The notes under the pieces: generated by a model | The model's input: only the letters and a program-made list of their open reading frames with translations | Told to the model about the DNA's origin: nothing | Database searches by the model: none | NCBI GenBank assembly: GCA_013812065.1 | Contig: JACCUC010000102.1 | Coordinates: forward strand, 1-7,636 | Reading direction: 5' to 3' | Length of the DNA: 7,636 nucleotides | Source of the DNA: Thermoleophilaceae bacterium | GTDB taxonomy: Bacteria > Actinomycetota > Thermoleophilia > Solirubrobacterales > Thermoleophilaceae | Part shown: positions 6,041 to 7,636 of the stretch, one piece after another | Numbering within the stretch: position 1 is the first letter of the stretch | How the letters are laid out: every line of letters begins with the position of its first letter | Made by a program: the position numbers and the translations under genes

Positions 6041-6090
6041 GTGGAGCATCGTGTTGCAAAGTGGGGCGAAGTGGGCTACAGTGGTGTGGC
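6041..6090 (+). promoter_or_regulatory. mraZ promoter with 10-bp-phased MraZ-type boxes
   Basis: AGTGGG (6060-6065), AGTGGG (6070-6075) and AGTGGT (6080-6085) repeat at exactly 10 bp. Weaker GTGGA at 6041 and GTGTT at 6051 keep the same phase, giving five GTG-starting units in 50 bp. Known MraZ operators are direct repeats of this kind upstream of mraZ. A sigma-70-type promoter overlaps them: TTGCAA (6054-6059), 17 bases, TACAGT (6077-6082), so transcription would start near 6089. MraZ bound here would block the polymerase, so negative autoregulation of the operon is inferred. Confidence 0.78.
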
Positions 6091-6096
6091 TTTGCG

Positions 6097-6154
6097 GGCC
6101 GGGGTGGCGGGGCTCCTCCCACCCAGCCACCCCGGCCGGAGCCTTCATTTTGCG
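6097..6154 (+). terminator. GC-rich leader hairpin with T-rich tail before mraZ (possible attenuator)
   Basis: GGCCGGGGTGGC (6097-6108) pairs perfectly with GCCACCCCGGCC (6126-6137) across a 17-base loop, and GGAGCCTTCATTTT follows. The stem lies between the predicted transcription start and mraZ. A strong stem followed by a T-rich stretch six bases later resembles an imperfect intrinsic terminator. It may reduce read-through into the cluster or structure the leader. An antiterminator form was not identified. Confidence 0.42.
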
Positions 6155-6182
6155 TTGCCCATGACCGAGACCAGAGGCACGG

Positions 6183-6617
6183 ATGGCGTTTCGCGGCCAC
6201 TTCGACTACTCCCTCGACGCCAAGAACCGGCTCAACGTCCCGCCGAAGTTCCGGGCCGCCTTCTCCGATGGGGTTGTTCTGGCCAAGGGACTCGAGCCCT
6301 GCATCTGGTTGTGGCCGCCCACAGCCTTCGAGGCCTTCACCGAGCAGGTCCTCCGCGGCCTGAACCCGGTCAGCGCCGAACGCCGCAAGCTCACCCGCTA
6401 CGTGGCCGGCCACTCGTTCGACGCGGAGCTCGACGCCGCCGGGCGCGTCACGCTCAACCCCTCGCTCCTCGAGCACGCCGGAATCGATAGGGAGGTCGTC
6501 GTCGTGGGTGTCCTCGACTACCTCGAGGTCTGGGCACGCGACCGCTGGCTGGCCGGCCAGGACGAGCTGAGCGCCGAGATCGGGGAGATCGCCGAGGGAC
6601 TTGGCCATCCTCGTTGA
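6183..6617 (+). CDS. mraZ: Transcriptional regulator MraZ
   Basis: This 144-residue protein is a standard-length MraZ, the DNA-binding repressor encoded first in the dcw cluster. It has two SpoVT/AbrB-like swapped-hairpin repeats. The first contains FDYSLDAKNRLNVPPKFRAA (signature D12-A-K14-N15-R16, with Asn where DxKGR has Gly); the second contains FDAELDAAGRVTLNPSLLEH (D84-A-A-G87-R88). A helix-rich end (WARDRWLAGQDELSAEIGEI) follows. MraZ forms ring-shaped oligomers that grip several phased boxes, in line with the repeats at 6041-6090. AGAGG at 6173-6177 is well placed five bases before the ATG. The stop TGA 6615-6617 is one base from the rsmH ATG. Confidence 0.95.
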   Translation: MAFRGHFDYSLDAKNRLNVPPKFRAAFSDGVVLAKGLEPCIWLWPPTAFEAFTEQVLRGLNPVSAERRKLTRYVAGHSFDAELDAAGRVTLNPSLLEHAGIDREVVVVGVLDYLEVWARDRWLAGQDELSAEIGEIAEGLGHPR

Positions 6618-6618
6618 C

Positions 6619-7575
6619 ATGACTCAGGAGCACGTACCAGTGCTGGCGCACGAGCTCGTCGAGCTGCTCGCACCGCGCCCGGGCGGCGTTGCGGTGGACT
6701 GCACCTTCGGCGCCGGGGGACACGCCCGCCTCGTCGCCGAGCGCATCGGGCCGGGTGGGACGCTCGTGGCCGTCGATCGAGACCCGACCGCCGCCGACCG
6801 CTACGAGGACTTCGCGCGCGAGGTGCCCTGCGCTACGCGCTTCATCGGCACCGACTACCTCGAGGCGCTCGAGCTCCTCGCCGAGGAGGAGCTCCACGCC
6901 GACCTCGTCTATCTCGACCTCGGTGTCTCCTCGATGCAGCTCGACACCTTCGAGCGCGGATTCTCCTACGCCTACGACGCACCGCTCGACATGCGCATGG
7001 ACCCGCGTCAGGAGCTCGACGCCCGGACCGTCGTCAACGAATGGGACGAGCGCCGCCTGGCCCAGACCTTCCGGGCCTACGGCGAGGAGCGCTACGCGCG
7101 CCAGATCGCCAGCGTCGTCGCGAGGCGGCGCCGGCGTGCTGCGCTCGAGACGACGTTCGAGCTCGTCGATGCCATCAACGAGGCGATCCCCACCCCGGCC
7201 CGCTTTGGCGCCGGGCATCCGGCGCGCCGTGTCTTTCAGGCGATCCGGATCGCCGTCAACGACGAGCTCGAGTCGCTCGAGCACAGTCTGCCGGGCGCAT
7301 GGGAGATCCTTTCCCCCGGCGGGCGCCTGGGGGCGATCTCCTTCCATTCGCTCGAGGACCGGCTCGTCAAGCGCTTTCTGGCCGACCGGGCGCGCGGCTG
7401 CGTGTGCCCGCCCGAGCTGCCGATCTGCGTGTGCGGACACGAGCCCGAGGCCGAGCTGATCGCCTCGGGCGGGGTCACTCCCTCCCGCGACGAGATGGCC
7501 GACAATCCCCGCGCGCGGGCCGCCCGCCTGCGCGCGGGCCGCCGGCTGCGAGCGGCCACGGAGGCGGAGGGCTGA
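6619..7575 (+). CDS. rsmH: 16S rRNA m4C1402 methyltransferase RsmH
   Basis: This 318-residue enzyme (formerly MraW) uses S-adenosylmethionine to N4-methylate C1402 of 16S rRNA in the decoding centre of the small ribosomal subunit. The SAM-binding motif I is VDCTFGAGGHARL (from D27), followed by AVDRD with D53 for the ribose, and YLDLGVSSMQLDTFERGFSY (from 98). DAPLDMRMDP (120-129) is a family signature. A helical insertion fills about 130-215, then VFQAIRIAVNDELESLE, and ISFHSLEDRLVKRFL (near 241-253). A Cys-rich loop CVCPPELPICVCGHEPE near 261 may bind metal. The end is basic. I chose ATG 6619 over the in-frame TTG 6601 because MTQEHVPVLAHELV is the normal family N-terminus and it begins one base after mraZ stops, implying coupling. 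It ends at TGA 7573-7575. Confidence 0.95.
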   Translation: MTQEHVPVLAHELVELLAPRPGGVAVDCTFGAGGHARLVAERIGPGGTLVAVDRDPTAADRYEDFAREVPCATRFIGTDYLEALELLAEEELHADLVYLDLGVSSMQLDTFERGFSYAYDAPLDMRMDPRQELDARTVVNEWDERRLAQTFRAYGEERYARQIASVVARRRRRAALETTFELVDAINEAIPTPARFGAGHPARRVFQAIRIAVNDELESLEHSLPGAWEILSPGGRLGAISFHSLEDRLVKRFLADRARGCVCPPELPICVCGHEPEAELIASGGVTPSRDEMADNPRARAARLRAGRRLRAATEAEG

Positions 7576-7636
7576 TGGCGGCGGTCGCCCGGTCGGCATC
7601 GCCCGAGCGACGATCCGGCGGCCACGCGCGTGCGAC
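7575..7636 (+). CDS. Start of the next dcw gene, probably FtsL-like (3' partial)
   Basis: ATG 7575-7577 overlaps the rsmH stop (TGATG), so translation is probably coupled. Twenty codons fit in the window and read MAAVARSASPERRSGGHARA, a basic, polar, cytoplasmic-looking N-terminus. In actinobacterial dcw clusters the gene after rsmH is usually a short single-pass division protein of the FtsL type, followed by the penicillin-binding protein FtsI. The identity is inferred from position only; the membrane segment that would support it lies beyond the window. Confidence 0.5.
   Translation, partial: MAAVARSASPERRSGGHARA

Noticed and set aside
5253..6164. Plus-strand frame running through the malic enzyme end into the mraZ leader
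   Set aside because: It is almost pure Arg/Gly/Ala/Asp low complexity and is a frame shadow of the malic enzyme.
6161..6182. Upstream ATG at 6161 as the mraZ start or a leader peptide
   Set aside because: It is out of frame with mraZ, lacks a ribosome site, and its product shows no resemblance to a leader peptide; the ATG at 6183 has AGAGG at the right distance.
6601..6618. TTG 6601 as the rsmH start, overlapping mraZ
   Set aside because: It adds six residues before the normal family N-terminus, and the ATG at 6619 sits right after the mraZ stop.
6454..7599. Long minus-strand frame opposite rsmH
   Set aside because: The plus strand has every RsmH motif; the antisense product shows none.

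Overview
The window is very GC-rich. The coding style (GTG and weak-SD starts, Arg/Ala/Glu-rich proteins, codons ending in G or C) and the gene set (Rho-family protein with an Arg/Gly- and acid-rich N-terminus, XseA/XseB, OmpR-type two-component pair, ACT-malic enzyme, mraZ-rsmH) point to a deep-branching actinobacterium. The particular XseA sequence style suggests Thermoleophilia (Solirubrobacterales/Gaiellales-like), but that assignment is from memory and not tested.

Layout. (1) 1-988, plus: 3' part of a Rho-family protein that keeps the RNA-binding domain but has lost most ATPase catalytic residues. (2) 1084-2199, plus: the exonuclease VII operon xseA-xseB. Both genes look broken: xseA has an in-frame TAG and lacks its catalytic middle, and xseB has a one-base frameshift. 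The XseB reading frame ends in a tail like the protein-binding tip of SSB. (3) 2208-2669, minus: an unrecognised acidic protein, convergent with xseB. (4) 2670-2797: divergent intergenic region with two short palindromes. (5) 2798-4323, plus: a response regulator and a minimal membrane-tethered histidine kinase with an ATGA overlap, followed by what looks like the C-terminal remnant of an ArsA/GET3-type ATPase (4325-4606). (6) 4624-5955, plus: intact malic enzyme with an N-terminal ACT domain, ending in a 14-bp-arm inverted repeat. (7) 6041-7636, plus: the start of the division and cell wall (dcw) cluster, with a promoter overlaid by 10-bp-phased MraZ-type boxes, a GC-rich leader hairpin, mraZ, rsmH and the first codons of the next gene (probably FtsL-like).

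How the parts fit. The right-hand 3 kb is conserved housekeeping: carbon metabolism, then an autoregulated dcw operon. The left-hand 4.6 kb holds several eroded or streamlined genes (Rho-like, xseA, xseB, ArsA-like fragment) next to an apparently working two-component system. TAG ends the Rho-like gene and the malic enzyme, so it is read as stop here and the xseA TAG is not explained by stop reassignment. No tRNA, rRNA, CRISPR array or insertion sequence was seen. No stretch over 300 bases lacks a gene or pseudogene; the longest is about 227 bases, before mraZ.
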